Shown here piece after piece: positions 35,950-44,961 of a stretch of 64,000 bases of DNA (position 1 is its first letter; each line of letters begins with the position of its first letter). The notes beneath the pieces are model-generated. The model saw only the letters and a list, made by a program, of their open reading frames with translations, did not search any database and was not told the DNA's origin. The translations under genes and the position numbers were made by a program. The stretch comes from Planctomycetota bacterium. GTDB taxonomy: Bacteria; Planctomycetota; UBA1135; GCA-002686595. Location: positions 248,001 to 312,000 of the forward strand of contig JACKHS010000002.1 of the NCBI GenBank assembly GCA_020638875.1. Reading direction: 5' to 3'.

Positions 35950-37413
35950 TCAGGGCTGCCGGAGCGTGAAGCGCGCGGGCGCGTCGGGCATGTCCACGTC
36001 CTGTTCGAGCAGCACGCGCGCGCCGCGCCGCACCCGCAGGGGCCAGCGCCCGGCCGGCAGGTTCAGCACGGCCGGCGACGCCGCTCCGGGCGCGACGTGC
36101 GCGCCGGCGAGCCGCTGCTCGCGCCCCGACTCGGCCGTGAAGACCGCCTCGACGACGGTCGTGCCGGCGACCGCGAGCAGCTGCGGGTCGAGCGCGACCT
36201 CGGCGGGGTGCAGCCCGGGCACGGCGACGCGTTCGGTCGTCAGCGAGCCCTGCGCGCGGAACGTCCCGGTCGAGCGCTGCCAGTACGCCGGCACGGGCGT
36301 GAGCAGCGCGACGTAGTCGTCGCCGGTGCGCAGCCCCGCGATCGTGACGACCCCGCGCTCGTCGAGCTCGAGCAGGTACAGCCGGTGCGACAGCAACTCG
36401 TCGTCGGGCGCGAGGTGCAGCAGCTGGCAGAGCACGCGCCCGGGCAGCGCGCCGCCGCCGTGCGTCGCGAGCGTCAGCTCGAGGCGCGAGCTCGCGCCGG
36501 CGACGGTGCCGAGGCGCAACTGGACGTCGCTCGCGCCGGCCGGCACGTCCACCGCGCGCGCGAGGCCGTCGCCGCCGAGCACGACGCTCGGCGCGATGGA
36601 GGCGTCGAGCCCGGCCAGCGGCCCGTTGCGCTCGGGGGACTGGCCGAGGAGCACGCGCTGAACGGCCGCGAGCGTGTACGTCGCGCCGGGCCGCGCGCCG
36701 CGCAGCTCGAACTCGCCGGACGGGCCGGTGACGACGGCGAGCGCCCCGAAGCGCTCGGACGGCGACACGCCGCGCTCCAGCGCGACGCCGCGGCGCACCA
36801 GGTCGGCGTAGGCGGTGACCGCCGCGCCCGCGACAGGCTGACCGAACGCGTCCACCACGGCGCCCGAGATCGTGAGGCCCGCGCCGACGACGAGCTCGAC
36901 CTCGACGGTGCTCGCGCTGGCGCCGAGGTCGAGCACGCGCACGTCGCTCGTCACGCGGTGCTTCGCGCCCGCGAGCAGGTGCAACGCGCCGGCGTGCTGT
37001 ACGGCGACCCAGAACGAGCCATCGTCGCGCAGCTCGCCCCAGTCGCCGTCGAGGTCGATCTCCTCGGCGCCGTCGGGGTCCCCGTCGGGCGCGTCGAACC
37101 ACGCGCGCACCCAGGCGCCCGCGATCGGCGCGCGCTGCTCGTCGACGACGCGACCGCGCACCTCGTGCACGACGCGCTCGCGCGAACGGCGCGGCGTCGT
37201 CGCCACGCGTGCGGGCTCGCGCGCGTCACCGACCGGAGCGGAGGCCGCCGGCGCGGACGCGGGCGCGAGCTCGCCGCCGTCGCGCGCGACCTCGTGCGAC
37301 GCCGCCTGCGGCTCGAGGCCCGCCGCGCCGCGCGGCCGCGGCTCGCGCGCGACGTAGAACGCGGCGAGGCCCACGAGCACGAGGGCGCCGAGCCCCCACG
37401 CCGCGCGCTTCAC
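35950..37413 (-). CDS. Membrane-anchored carboxypeptidase-regulatory-like protein (paralogue B)
   Basis: 487 aa from GTG at 37413, which overlaps the stop of the preceding paralogue (GTGA). One N-terminal helix (WGLGALVLVGLAAFYVA), a low-complexity Ala/Pro stretch, then beta-rich Ig-like repeats with two carboxypeptidase-regulatory signatures: VRGRVVDEQRAPIAGAWVRA near residue 85 and ISGAVVDAFGQPVAGAAVTA near 180, the latter followed by SERFGALAVVTGPSGEFEL. No catalytic residues are seen. It is a tandem paralogue of the next gene upstream. Confidence 0.75.
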   Translation of the reverse strand: MKRAAWGLGALVLVGLAAFYVAREPRPRGAAGLEPQAASHEVARDGGELAPASAPAASAPVGDAREPARVATTPRRSRERVVHEVRGRVVDEQRAPIAGAWVRAWFDAPDGDPDGAEEIDLDGDWGELRDDGSFWVAVQHAGALHLLAGAKHRVTSDVRVLDLGASASTVEVELVVGAGLTISGAVVDAFGQPVAGAAVTAYADLVRRGVALERGVSPSERFGALAVVTGPSGEFELRGARPGATYTLAAVQRVLLGQSPERNGPLAGLDASIAPSVVLGGDGLARAVDVPAGASDVQLRLGTVAGASSRLELTLATHGGGALPGRVLCQLLHLAPDDELLSHRLYLLELDERGVVTIAGLRTGDDYVALLTPVPAYWQRSTGTFRAQGSLTTERVAVPGLHPAEVALDPQLLAVAGTTVVEAVFTAESGREQRLAGAHVAPGAASPAVLNLPAGRWPLRVRRGARVLLEQDVDMPDAPARFTLRQP

Positions 37414-38876
37414 TGCCCCACACCTCCCGACTCGGGTACCTCGAGCTCGAAGGACGCGTCGCCTTCCGGCATCGTGATCGGCAGATCGAGCAGCTTCGTC
37501 GGCGCGACGCGCACATCGAGCTCGCGGCTGGTCAGGCGCGCGCGGTACTCGCCGGCGGGCAGGCGCATCTGGAACGCGGGCACGAGCCCGACGAACGTCT
37601 GGCTCTGCACGGTGCGCTGGCGCCCCTGCGCGTCGAAGCGCACCACGGCGAAGTCGAAGCCGCGCGACACGCGCTGCGCCGGGTCGTGCACGCGGAAGTT
37701 CACCGGGTAGGTCAACGGCAGCTCGACGTCGACGCGGTTCTCGCCGGCCACGGCCACGAAGGGCTCGGGCGCGGCGACGAAGCCGCCGGTGCTCTCCTGC
37801 AGCACGAGCTCGTAGCGCCGCCCGACGACGAGGTCCTCGATCACGAACGGCTCGGTCCCCGGCATAACGTCGCGGACTTCGTAGTACGCGCCGCCGCTCG
37901 GGTCGAGCGCGCGCAGGTTCCAGAACAGGCGCCCGGGCAGCACGCTGTTCGGCTCGACCGCGAGGTGCACCGCGAGCGTCGCGCCGCCCGCGCGCGGCGG
38001 CGCGAGCACGAGCGTCACGAGGCGCGGCCCGGCCGGCACGTTGGGGACCTCCGCGCTCCACAGGTACGAGCCGAACCCGTACGTGCTCGGATCGCCGGGT
38101 TGGGGGCGCTGGTTCATGCGCCGCGAGGCGCGCAGCACGAACAACACGTCGGCGCTGTAGAGCGGCGTGAGGCGGAACTCCCCGCGGCCGTCGGTCTTCG
38201 TGGCGAGGTCGCCGAAGCGCTCGGTCGCGGACATGCCCCAGGGCAGCTCGAGCCCGGCCGCGGCGAGGTCGACGAAGGCGCGCACGTCGGCGCTCGGCAC
38301 CGGCTTGCCGTCGCCGTCGACGACGGTGCCGACGAGCTCGCGTCGCTCGGTCAGCCGCAGCTCGACCTCCGCGCGCGGCGCCTTGGGGTTCACCGCGACG
38401 TGCGCGAGCGCGCTGGCGCCGTGCTCGGGCGCGCCGGCCCACAGCACGTAGTCGCCCTGGTGCGGCACGCGCAGCAGGAAGGTGCCGTCGGCCGCGACGC
38501 GCGTCACGCGCTCGGCGGGCACGTAGTCGGCCACGAAGTACGCGGGGTCCTCGACCTCGCGCAGGTGCACGTCGGCGTCGGCGCAGCGCGCGCCGTCGGG
38601 CGCGAACACCGCGCCGCTCACGAAGAGCTTGCCCGCGCGCGTCGCGTCGGGGATCTCGATGCGCTCCGCGGCGTCGCCGGTCGCGGCGCCGTCGCGCGCT
38701 CCGCCGCCGCGCTGGGCGAGCTCGCCGGCGGCGGTCGACGACCCGTCGCCGGCTCGCCCGGGCTCGAGGCCCGCGCGTTCGTCCGTGTCGCCGTCGCCGC
38801 CGCCGAAGCGCAAGGCCAGCACGAGCAACGCGGCGAGCGCGACGAAGACCAGCGCGAGGCGAGCGGGCGTGGACAT
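37410..38876 (-). CDS. Membrane-anchored carboxypeptidase-regulatory-like protein (paralogue A)
   Basis: 488 aa. N-terminal helix MSTPARLALVFVALAALLVL, low-complexity linker, then SGAVFAPDGARCADADVHLR and LVGTVVDGDGKPVPSADVRA as carboxypeptidase-regulatory signatures, with the repeat SATERFGDLATKTDGRGEFR that mirrors SPSERFGALAVVTGPSGEFE of its neighbour. Both proteins probably sit in the periplasm anchored by one helix. They lie directly downstream of the YfbK-type gene but behind its hairpin, so co-transcription is unclear. Confidence 0.75.
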   Translation of the reverse strand: MSTPARLALVFVALAALLVLALRFGGGDGDTDERAGLEPGRAGDGSSTAAGELAQRGGGARDGAATGDAAERIEIPDATRAGKLFVSGAVFAPDGARCADADVHLREVEDPAYFVADYVPAERVTRVAADGTFLLRVPHQGDYVLWAGAPEHGASALAHVAVNPKAPRAEVELRLTERRELVGTVVDGDGKPVPSADVRAFVDLAAAGLELPWGMSATERFGDLATKTDGRGEFRLTPLYSADVLFVLRASRRMNQRPQPGDPSTYGFGSYLWSAEVPNVPAGPRLVTLVLAPPRAGGATLAVHLAVEPNSVLPGRLFWNLRALDPSGGAYYEVRDVMPGTEPFVIEDLVVGRRYELVLQESTGGFVAAPEPFVAVAGENRVDVELPLTYPVNFRVHDPAQRVSRGFDFAVVRFDAQGRQRTVQSQTFVGLVPAFQMRLPAGEYRARLTSRELDVRVAPTKLLDLPITMPEGDASFELEVPESGGVGQ

Positions 38877-38891
38877 GGGCGGACTGTAGCA

Positions 38892-38928
38892 GCGCGGCGC
38901 CCGGGCCGCATCGACCCGGGCGCCGCGC
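38892..38928 (-). terminator. 14-bp GC hairpin behind the YfbK-type gene
   Basis: GCGCGGCGCCCGGG (38892-38905) pairs perfectly with CCCGGGCGCCGCGC (38915-38928) across a 9-nt loop. On the - strand it starts 19 nt after the stop at 38947. It separates this gene from the two carboxypeptidase-regulatory-like genes. Confidence 0.6.
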
Positions 38929-38946
38929 GTGGCGGGGGCCCCTCCC

Positions 38947-41900
38947 CTACTTCATCTGCTGTTGCAGCTCGCCGCGGATCAGCTCCTCGATGCGGGCTTC
39001 CAGCTCGTGGTTCTGGCGGTCGAGCTCGGCGATCACCGCGTCGTTCTGGGCCTGGCGCCGCTGGTCCTGGCGCTGCATCAGCTCCTCGTACTGCGCGCGC
39101 AGGATGTGGTTGCGGCGGATCGAGTCGATGCACAGCGTCAGCGTGTCGCGCGCGGGCAGGCCGCGCAGGACGAGCTCGCGGCTCTTCTGCATCATCGCGA
39201 CGAGCTCGTCGAAGTCCGGGTCGGCCATCTGCGGCGCGAGCGCGGCGGCCACGCCGATCAGCTCGTCGAGCGAGTCGCCGCGGGCGTGCACGCTGCGACG
39301 CAGGAGCTCGGCGAACTGCGCGACGATCGTGGCGCGCTTGTAGCCGAGGTCGGCGGCCTCCCAGGCGGTCAGCGCGTCGATCGACACCGGGAAGCTGCGC
39401 TCGGTGGCGCTGTCCTCGCGCGGGTCGCGGCCGGCGCCCGTCGGCGCTTTCCAGCGCAGGCGCACCTCGGCCAGCGGCCGCTCCGCCGGCGCGCCGGTGA
39501 GCTCGAGCTCGTAGAGCGCCGTCACCTGGTGCCCCGCGCCGACCTCACCCGCGTCCACCGCGTCGTTGCGGAAGTCGGCGTCGGCGATGGCGCGGTTCTC
39601 GTAGCCGAGCAGGCGGTAGCGCGCGACCTGCGCCGGGTCGAACTCGACCTGGATCTTCACGTCGCGGGCGATGGGCTCGAAGGCGCCGGTGAAGTTCTCC
39701 ACCAGCGCGCGGCGCGCCTCGATCGCGCTGTCGATGTAGTTGCACATCCCGTCGCCCTTGTCGGCGAGCTGCTCGAGGAACGCGTCGTTGTGGTTGTTCA
39801 TGCCCACGCCGACGGTGTTGAGGTAGATGCCGGCCTCGCGGCGCGCGCGCACGTCCTCGCCGATGCGGCCCTGGTCGGTCTGGCCGATGTTGGCCACGCC
39901 GTCGGAGAGCAGCACCACGCGGTTGTTGGCGAGCGTCGAGAGCGCGCTGGCGGCGACCTCGTAGCCGAGCTTCAGGCCGGCCTCGGCGTTCGTGCCGCCG
40001 TCGGGCTGGAGCCCGTAGATGGCGGCCTCGATCACGCCGCGCGACGCGGCCGAGGTCATCGGCAGCACGAGGCGCGCCTCGTTGCTGAAGGCGATGATCG
40101 AGAGCGAGTCCTTGGCGTCCATCTCGCCGACGAGCAGGCGCAGCGCGTGCTTGACGAGCTCGAGGCGCTGACCCTCCTTCATCGAGCCGGAGACATCGAC
40201 GACGAAGGTCAGCGTGAGCGGCTTGCGCTCCTCGCGCGAGACCTCGCGGCCGCGCACCACCACGCGCAGCATCGAGCGCGCGTTGCCGGTGGCCTCGTCG
40301 TTGCCGAAGCGGCTCGAGGTCAGGTCGGTGTGGACCGCGAAGACGTCCTCGGTCGGCGCCGCGACGTCGGGCTCGAAGTAGTTGACGAACTCCTCGGTGC
40401 GGATCTGCGCCTTCTCGGGCAGCAGGCCCTCGGCCAGGTAGCGCCGCGCCAGCGCGTAGCTCGCCGTGTCGACGTCCACCGCGAAGGTCGACTGCGCGTC
40501 GAGGCGCGTCAACTCGAAGGGGTTGTCGCCCCAGTAGCGGAAGAACATGTCGCGCGGGCGCTCGTTCGGGCGCCGGCGGCAGTCGTCGAGGATCACGCGC
40601 ACGCGGTGCTTGCACACCTCGTCGACCTCGGCCGGCGTGAGCTGACGGCGACCGAGGTCGATGCCGTACAGATCGTCGTCGCGGCTCTCGTAGCGGAGCT
40701 GCACCTCGAGCTGCTCCGCGTCGAGCGCGATCGTCTCCGTGGTGGTCGGCACGGGCTCGCGCTGCGGCGCGGCGGTGCTCGGCGAGGCCGGGCGCAGCCC
40801 GGGCGTCGCGACCGGGCCGGGCGCGCCGGCGGCACCAGGCGTCGCAGGACCGGCGGGGCCGGGCGAGGAGGGTCCCCCGCCGCCGCCGCCCGACGTCGGG
40901 CCGTTCGGGACCTTCTTGCTGCGCGTCACGAGCAGCTTCGCCGCGAGCGCCTCGTCCTTGGCCTCGATCACGGGCCGCGCCTCGGCGCCGTGGCCGAGGA
41001 AGAAGTCGTCGCTTCCGGTGGCGGTCGTGCCGCTTCCACCGTCCGCGGGCGGCAAGGCGATGGACCCCTCGAGGCCGGCAGCTCCAAGCGTGAAGACGTC
41101 GAATCCGGGGGGCGCGAGGTCGCCGGGGCCGCGGAACGTGCCGCCGCCCGCGGCGCGACGACCTGCGGCGAGCGCGCCGTCGGTCGGCTGCGCCGACGGA
41201 TCGGGCGCGCTGGTGAGGTAGTGCACCTCGCCGCGCGCGCGCAGGTCGGCGCCCTGGCTCTCGTCGAAGACGTAGCCCGAGCTCGGCGCGCCTTCCGCGG
41301 AGCCTTCCCCGAGGGTGAACACCCCGCCGCCGCCGCCGTAGCCGAGGCCGCGCAGCGCCTCGGCCTGCCCGAGCGAAGGCGCGCTCTGGCCGGGCGCGTC
41401 CTGCAAGCTCAGTCGCGCGATCTTGGCGTCCTGGGGATCCTTCAGGCGGTTCTCGCTCCTTCCCAGATCGACGTCGACGCGCCCGCCCGCGAGCAGGCCC
41501 GCATCCGTCGCGACCGCCTGGTCCAGCGCCTCGGCCGGCGCCTTGTCCTGGTTCGCCGAGAAGCGCGCGAGCTCCTTCTCGTGCGGCAGGCCCAGCTCGG
41601 CCTCGCTGTCGGGGGCGAGGGGGCTCTTGCGCGCGCCGCCCGCGGCAGCCTCCTTCGACAGCGCCTTCGACTGGCGCATGCGCGCGTTCTCGGCGCGGTC
41701 GCGCTCGAGGCTGGCGAGCTCGGTGCCGCCGTGCGCGGGCGGGTCCTGCATCAGCGCGCGGCCGGCGAGCACGCCCGCGGCGAGCGCGGCGAAGCCCGCC
41801 GCCATGCGCATGGGCGTCGTCGCGTACCACGGGAGCGGCCGCGGTGCGGGGCGCGCGGCGCTCTCGAGGCCGTCGAGGACCTCGGGCGCGAGCGCGGCGC

Positions 41901-42081
41901 CGCCGGCGCAGGCGCTCTGCACCAGGCCGATGGTGGCCGCGAGCGCGTCGCGCTGGGCGCGCAGCTCGGCGTTCGTCGCCAGCGCGGCCTCGACGCGCGC
42001 TACCGCGTCGCCTTCACACTCGCCCAGGACGTAGGCACACAGCTCCTCGTGGGAGACGTCGTTCGTTTCGTGCTGCTTCAT
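38947..42081 (-). CDS. Anti-sigma-like N-terminus fused to a YfbK-type von Willebrand factor A protein
   Basis: 1044 aa. Residues 8-50 resemble an anti-sigma domain (SHEELCAYVLGECEGDAVAR) but the zinc ligands are degenerate: His-x3-Cys is present, the following Cys is six residues on rather than two. One membrane helix spans about 90-110 (RMAAGFAALAAGVLAGRALM). A low-complexity Gly/Pro/Ala linker runs to about 470. Then comes the YfbK module: MFFRYWGDNPFELT, ASYALARRYLAEGLLPEK, and a von Willebrand A domain whose MIDAS is DVSGSMKEG near 627. The C-terminus is a Gln/Glu-rich coiled coil (about 990-1044). The gene begins 22 bases after the ECF sigma gene, so it is likely the sigma's transmembrane regulator. 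Confidence 0.85.
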   Translation of the reverse strand: MKQHETNDVSHEELCAYVLGECEGDAVARVEAALATNAELRAQRDALAATIGLVQSACAGGAALAPEVLDGLESAARPAPRPLPWYATTPMRMAAGFAALAAGVLAGRALMQDPPAHGGTELASLERDRAENARMRQSKALSKEAAAGGARKSPLAPDSEAELGLPHEKELARFSANQDKAPAEALDQAVATDAGLLAGGRVDVDLGRSENRLKDPQDAKIARLSLQDAPGQSAPSLGQAEALRGLGYGGGGGVFTLGEGSAEGAPSSGYVFDESQGADLRARGEVHYLTSAPDPSAQPTDGALAAGRRAAGGGTFRGPGDLAPPGFDVFTLGAAGLEGSIALPPADGGSGTTATGSDDFFLGHGAEARPVIEAKDEALAAKLLVTRSKKVPNGPTSGGGGGGPSSPGPAGPATPGAAGAPGPVATPGLRPASPSTAAPQREPVPTTTETIALDAEQLEVQLRYESRDDDLYGIDLGRRQLTPAEVDEVCKHRVRVILDDCRRRPNERPRDMFFRYWGDNPFELTRLDAQSTFAVDVDTASYALARRYLAEGLLPEKAQIRTEEFVNYFEPDVAAPTEDVFAVHTDLTSSRFGNDEATGNARSMLRVVVRGREVSREERKPLTLTFVVDVSGSMKEGQRLELVKHALRLLVGEMDAKDSLSIIAFSNEARLVLPMTSAASRGVIEAAIYGLQPDGGTNAEAGLKLGYEVAASALSTLANNRVVLLSDGVANIGQTDQGRIGEDVRARREAGIYLNTVGVGMNNHNDAFLEQLADKGDGMCNYIDSAIEARRALVENFTGAFEPIARDVKIQVEFDPAQVARYRLLGYENRAIADADFRNDAVDAGEVGAGHQVTALYELELTGAPAERPLAEVRLRWKAPTGAGRDPREDSATERSFPVSIDALTAWEAADLGYKRATIVAQFAELLRRSVHARGDSLDELIGVAAALAPQMADPDFDELVAMMQKSRELVLRGLPARDTLTLCIDSIRRNHILRAQYEELMQRQDQRRQAQNDAVIAELDRQNHELEARIEELIRGELQQQMK

Positions 42082-42102
42082 GTTCGTTACCTCCGCGCTC
42101 CC

Positions 42103-42708
42103 TCAGGCCATCCCGATGCCACTGCCGCGTCCGCCGCGCGCGGGCTCCGCCGCGAGCAGCGGCGCGAGGTTGCCGCTGAGCGTCTTCAGCCCCTCGGAGA
42201 TCAGCCACCCGACGGTGCCGATCTTCTTGCCGGTGATCTCGGCGATCTCGCGGTAGCTGCGCTCGGAGAGCAGCCGCAGCACGAGCACCTCGCGCTGGTC
42301 GACGGGGAGCTTCGAGAGCTCCTGCTCGACGACGACGCGCGTCTCGGCGGCCTCGACGAGGTGCAAGCCGCCGCCGGTCGCCTCGCGACTCGCGACGTCT
42401 TCCTCGCGGTGCCTCCTGCGCTTCTCGGATCGGATGATGTCCATACAGGCGTTCCTCGTGACCTTGTGCAGCCAGGGCGAGAGTCGGGCCGGCTGACCGT
42501 CGGGACCCTCGTCGGGGAGCTCCAGGCGCTCGCGCGCCAGCTTCAGGAAGACCTCCTGCACCACGTCCTCGTAGGGACTCCCGACGCCGAGCAGACCTCG
42601 GGCGTGGCGTAGCAGCGGGTCCTGGTAGCGCTTCACCAGGTCGGTGAAGGCGCCGGACTCGCCCGCTCGCCAGGCGGCGAGCAACTCGGCATCGGTGCGT
42701 TCCGTCAT
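42103..42708 (-). CDS. ECF sigma factor paired with the YfbK-type protein
   Basis: 201 aa from the ATG at 42708; the frame is open upstream to 42987 but that part is GC-rich filler. Region 2: ELLAAWRAGESGAFTDLVKR and GSPYEDVVQEVFLKLARE. Region 4: LPVDQREVLVLRLLSERSYR and IAEITGKKIGTVGWLISEGL. It directs RNA polymerase to stress- or envelope-type promoters and is presumably held by the anti-sigma-like domain of the gene that follows. No C-terminal extension is present. Confidence 0.92.
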   Translation of the reverse strand: MTERTDAELLAAWRAGESGAFTDLVKRYQDPLLRHARGLLGVGSPYEDVVQEVFLKLARERLELPDEGPDGQPARLSPWLHKVTRNACMDIIRSEKRRRHREEDVASREATGGGLHLVEAAETRVVVEQELSKLPVDQREVLVLRLLSERSYREIAEITGKKIGTVGWLISEGLKTLSGNLAPLLAAEPARGGRGSGIGMA

Positions 42709-42887
42709 GGAGGGCGGGAGCGTTCGGTCGTGCGGGGGGAACGTCGTCTCGCGCGAGGCTCTTGGGGCAAACCCCGGAATCTCGCGACGCAGAACGTAGC
42801 CGCCCGCGACCGGCGCGCCACAGCCCGCACGCTCCACCGACGAACCGAAGCGGGGCCTACCAACGGAAGCAGGGCCCACGAACGAAA

Positions 42888-42917
42888 GGAGGGCGGAGCC
42901 GCGCGGCTCCGCCCTCC
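42888..42917 (-). terminator. Perfect 30-bp palindrome (terminator) behind the PRC-barrel gene
   Basis: Left half 42888-42902 and right half 42903-42917 are exact reverse complements, giving a 13-bp stem with a 4-nt loop. On the - strand the sequence after it starts TTTCGTT, a short T-rich tract. It lies 67 nt after the PRC-barrel stop (42984) and upstream of the ECF gene. Confidence 0.65.
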
Positions 42918-42947
42918 AGGCGCCTCGGGGGCGCCGCGGCGAGCTGG

Positions 42948-42970
42948 GCTCCCGCACCTGCAGCGGGAGC
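42948..42970 (-). terminator. 8-bp hairpin behind the PRC-barrel gene
   Basis: GCTCCCGC (42948-42955) pairs with GCGGGAGC (42963-42970) with a 7-nt loop, 14 nt after the stop at 42984 on the - strand. It is the first of two tandem hairpins. Confidence 0.5.
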
Positions 42971-42983
42971 CGTCCATCAGGAC

Positions 42984-43871
42984 TCAACTAGGGAGTGTGG
43001 CGGTCGCGCGCTCGTCGTAGGCGGGCGCCTCCAGGCCGAAGTGCTCGTAGAGCGCGGCGCGGTAGGCGGCGTCCCGCACGCGGTGTCCTTCCGCGTCGGA
43101 AGGCGCGGGGGCCCGCAGGACTTCGGAGCGTTCGACGCGCAGCTTCAGCTCGACGCGCAGGGCGGGGGCGGAGGCGCTCGGCGGCACGGTCGCGTCGCGC
43201 AGCTCGCAGGCCCCCCAGGGGATCACGAGAGAGGTGGGCAGGCGCGTCCCCGGCGCGTCCTCCTGCACGCGCTCGGGCGTCACGCGCAGGAAGGCGACCG
43301 CGGGCGTCGCGGCGTGGAGCACGACTTCGTTCGTCGTGCCGACCGGGAGGTCCTTCGCGCGCAGGCGCAGCGCGGCCAGCTCGCTCGCGAGCACGAGGCG
43401 CCGCGTGGTCGGCAGCTCGGCGGACGTGTCGGCGGGCACGGGCTTGCCGTGCGGACTCTCGGCCTCGAGCAACGCCAGGTCGAAGATCGGCGCGCGCTCG
43501 AGCTCGGCGCGCGTCATCGCGAGCACCCAGCGGCCGGCGGCGGCGTCCCAGGTCAGCCGCTGCACGGGCACGACGCGTCCGCTGCCGCCCACGAGCAGCT
43601 CGGCGCGCGTGAGCGCACCCGTCTCGCGGTCGAGCACGAAGTCGTGCAACGCACCGACGCTCGTCGCGGCGTCCTCGCGCAGCACGACGTTCGCGCCGCG
43701 CACGTCGTCGAGGGACAGGGAGGCGGAGCGCGCCTCGGCCGCCGGCGTGGGACGCTCGGGGGTGGCGGCGGGCGCCGGGCGCGGGCCCTCGACCTGCGCG
43801 CCCCACGCGGGCGCGGCGGCCAACAGGAGCCCGAGGGCGACGGTCTCGATCGGGATTCGATTCTTGGGCAT
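42984..43871 (-). CDS. Secreted PRC-barrel domain protein
   Basis: 295 aa from the ATG at 43871, preferred because GAGG lies 8 nt upstream; a Met four codons earlier lacks this. A signal peptide (PIETVALGLLLAAAPAWGAQ) precedes a Pro/Ala linker and a PRC-barrel-like unit (LSLDDVRGANVVLREDAATS and GALHDFVLDRETGALTRAEL, about 50-95). A second similar beta unit may follow (residues 130-180). PRC barrels bind RNA or proteins in other settings; an exported form suggests an envelope stress role. It lies behind an ECF sigma gene and its small membrane partner. Confidence 0.75.
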   Translation of the reverse strand: MPKNRIPIETVALGLLLAAAPAWGAQVEGPRPAPAATPERPTPAAEARSASLSLDDVRGANVVLREDAATSVGALHDFVLDRETGALTRAELLVGGSGRVVPVQRLTWDAAAGRWVLAMTRAELERAPIFDLALLEAESPHGKPVPADTSAELPTTRRLVLASELAALRLRAKDLPVGTTNEVVLHAATPAVAFLRVTPERVQEDAPGTRLPTSLVIPWGACELRDATVPPSASAPALRVELKLRVERSEVLRAPAPSDAEGHRVRDAAYRAALYEHFGLEAPAYDERATATLPS

Positions 43872-43971
43872 AGCGGTCCTCATCTCTGGGTCTCGGAGTG
43901 CAGGACGCGTCGGGTCGCGTCCGGGACTCCAGTCCCGCGGGGACCGCCTGGCGTTAACCGCCCGGCCCGAT

Positions 43972-44356
43972 TCAGCGCATGCCCGTCCCGGCGTCGGGAT
44001 CGCTCTCGGGCGGCGCGGGCGCGGGGATCGCCTCGACGGGTGCGGCCTCGTCGCGCTCGGACGTGCGCGCGCGCGGCGTGGCGGGCGTCGTGCGACGCGC
44101 CGCGATCGGCGCGACGTCGCCGGGAGCCTCTTGCGGCGCCGCCGCGTCGGCGGCAGGCGCGCGCCAGCGCTCGGCCGCGAACCACAAGCCGCCCAGCGCG
44201 AGCAGCACGCCCGCGCGGCCCGCGGCGCGCCGCGCGACGCCTGCGCCGCAGCGCGCGCCGATCGAAGCGCCGCGACTCGAGCGCGAGGGCGAGGCGCGCC
44301 TCGAAGGCCGCCTCCGCGTCGCGCTCGGCGGCGGGGTCGAGGCGGGGTGCGCTCAT
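43972..44356 (-). pseudogene. Small membrane protein downstream of ECF sigma, one frameshift
   Basis: The ATG at 44356 overlaps the stop of the ECF gene (ATGA) and starts PRLDPAAERDAEAAFEARLA. Near 44255-44262, within an alternating GC run, the frame must shift by the loss of one GC pair to continue as GRAGVLLALGGLWFAAERW (one membrane helix) and a Pro/Ala/Thr-rich tail ending TGMR at 43972. The restored protein would be about 128 aa: acidic helical N-terminus in the cytoplasm, one helix, disordered outside. Position and topology fit an anti-sigma-type partner, but no zinc motif is seen. Confidence 0.6.
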
Positions 44357-44961
44357 GCCTCGGCCTCCGCGCCCAGGGCGTCGCGCAGGCGGCGCATGCC
44401 GCGGTGCAGGTTCACGCGCACGGAGCCCGGCGTGAGGCCGGTGCGCGCCGCGATCTCCTCGGCGTCGAGCCCGGCCAGCAGGCGCAGCAGCAACGGCTCG
44501 GCGTAGCAGCTCGGCAGCTCGCGCACGCGCGCCAGCACCTCGTCGGCGGTGAGCCGCTGCTCGCGGCCGTCGTCGTGCGCCGGCTCCTGCACGTCGTCGA
44601 GCGAGACGGCGCCGCGCGCGCCGAGGCGGTTCAGGCGGTCGCGCCCGAGGTTGCGCGCGATGGCGCAGGCCCACTGCGGGAAGCGCTCGACCTCGCGCAG
44701 CGTGCGCGCGCGCCGCCAGGCGTGCACCGCGGTCTCCTGCACGAGGTCGTCCACGTCGTGCGGCGGCACGAGCGCGCTGAGCACCGCGTGCACGGCGGCC
44801 GCGTGGCGCAGCCAGAGCAGGTCGAACGCGAGGCGGCTGCCGCACTGCGCGAGGCGCACCAGCACGACGTCGCGGCTCCAGCGCGCGCGCGCGGGTTCGC
44901 GCGGCGCCTCGTGCGCCGCCTCGCCCGCGTCCACGTGGGCCTCACCCAGCGACCACTCCAT
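44353..44961 (-). CDS. ECF sigma factor (second)
   Basis: 202 aa from the ATG at 44961, which has a clear GGAGG 8 nt upstream; the frame is open to 45153 but no ribosome site is there. Region 2: FDLLWLRHAAAVHAVLSALV, VDDLVQETAVHAWRRA and FPQWACAIARNLGRDRLNRL. Region 4: RELPSCYAEPLLLRLLAGLD and AEEIAARTGLTPGSVRVNLH. The small membrane protein encoded next overlaps its stop codon and is the likely regulator. Confidence 0.9.
   Translation of the reverse strand: MEWSLGEAHVDAGEAAHEAPREPARARWSRDVVLVRLAQCGSRLAFDLLWLRHAAAVHAVLSALVPPHDVDDLVQETAVHAWRRARTLREVERFPQWACAIARNLGRDRLNRLGARGAVSLDDVQEPAHDDGREQRLTADEVLARVRELPSCYAEPLLLRLLAGLDAEEIAARTGLTPGSVRVNLHRGMRRLRDALGAEAEA

Noticed and set aside
43949..44356. 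A separate small gene starting at 44208
   Set aside because: That internal start begins inside a membrane helix. The upstream ATG at 44356 overlaps the sigma-factor stop and its frame joins this one if a single GC pair is restored.
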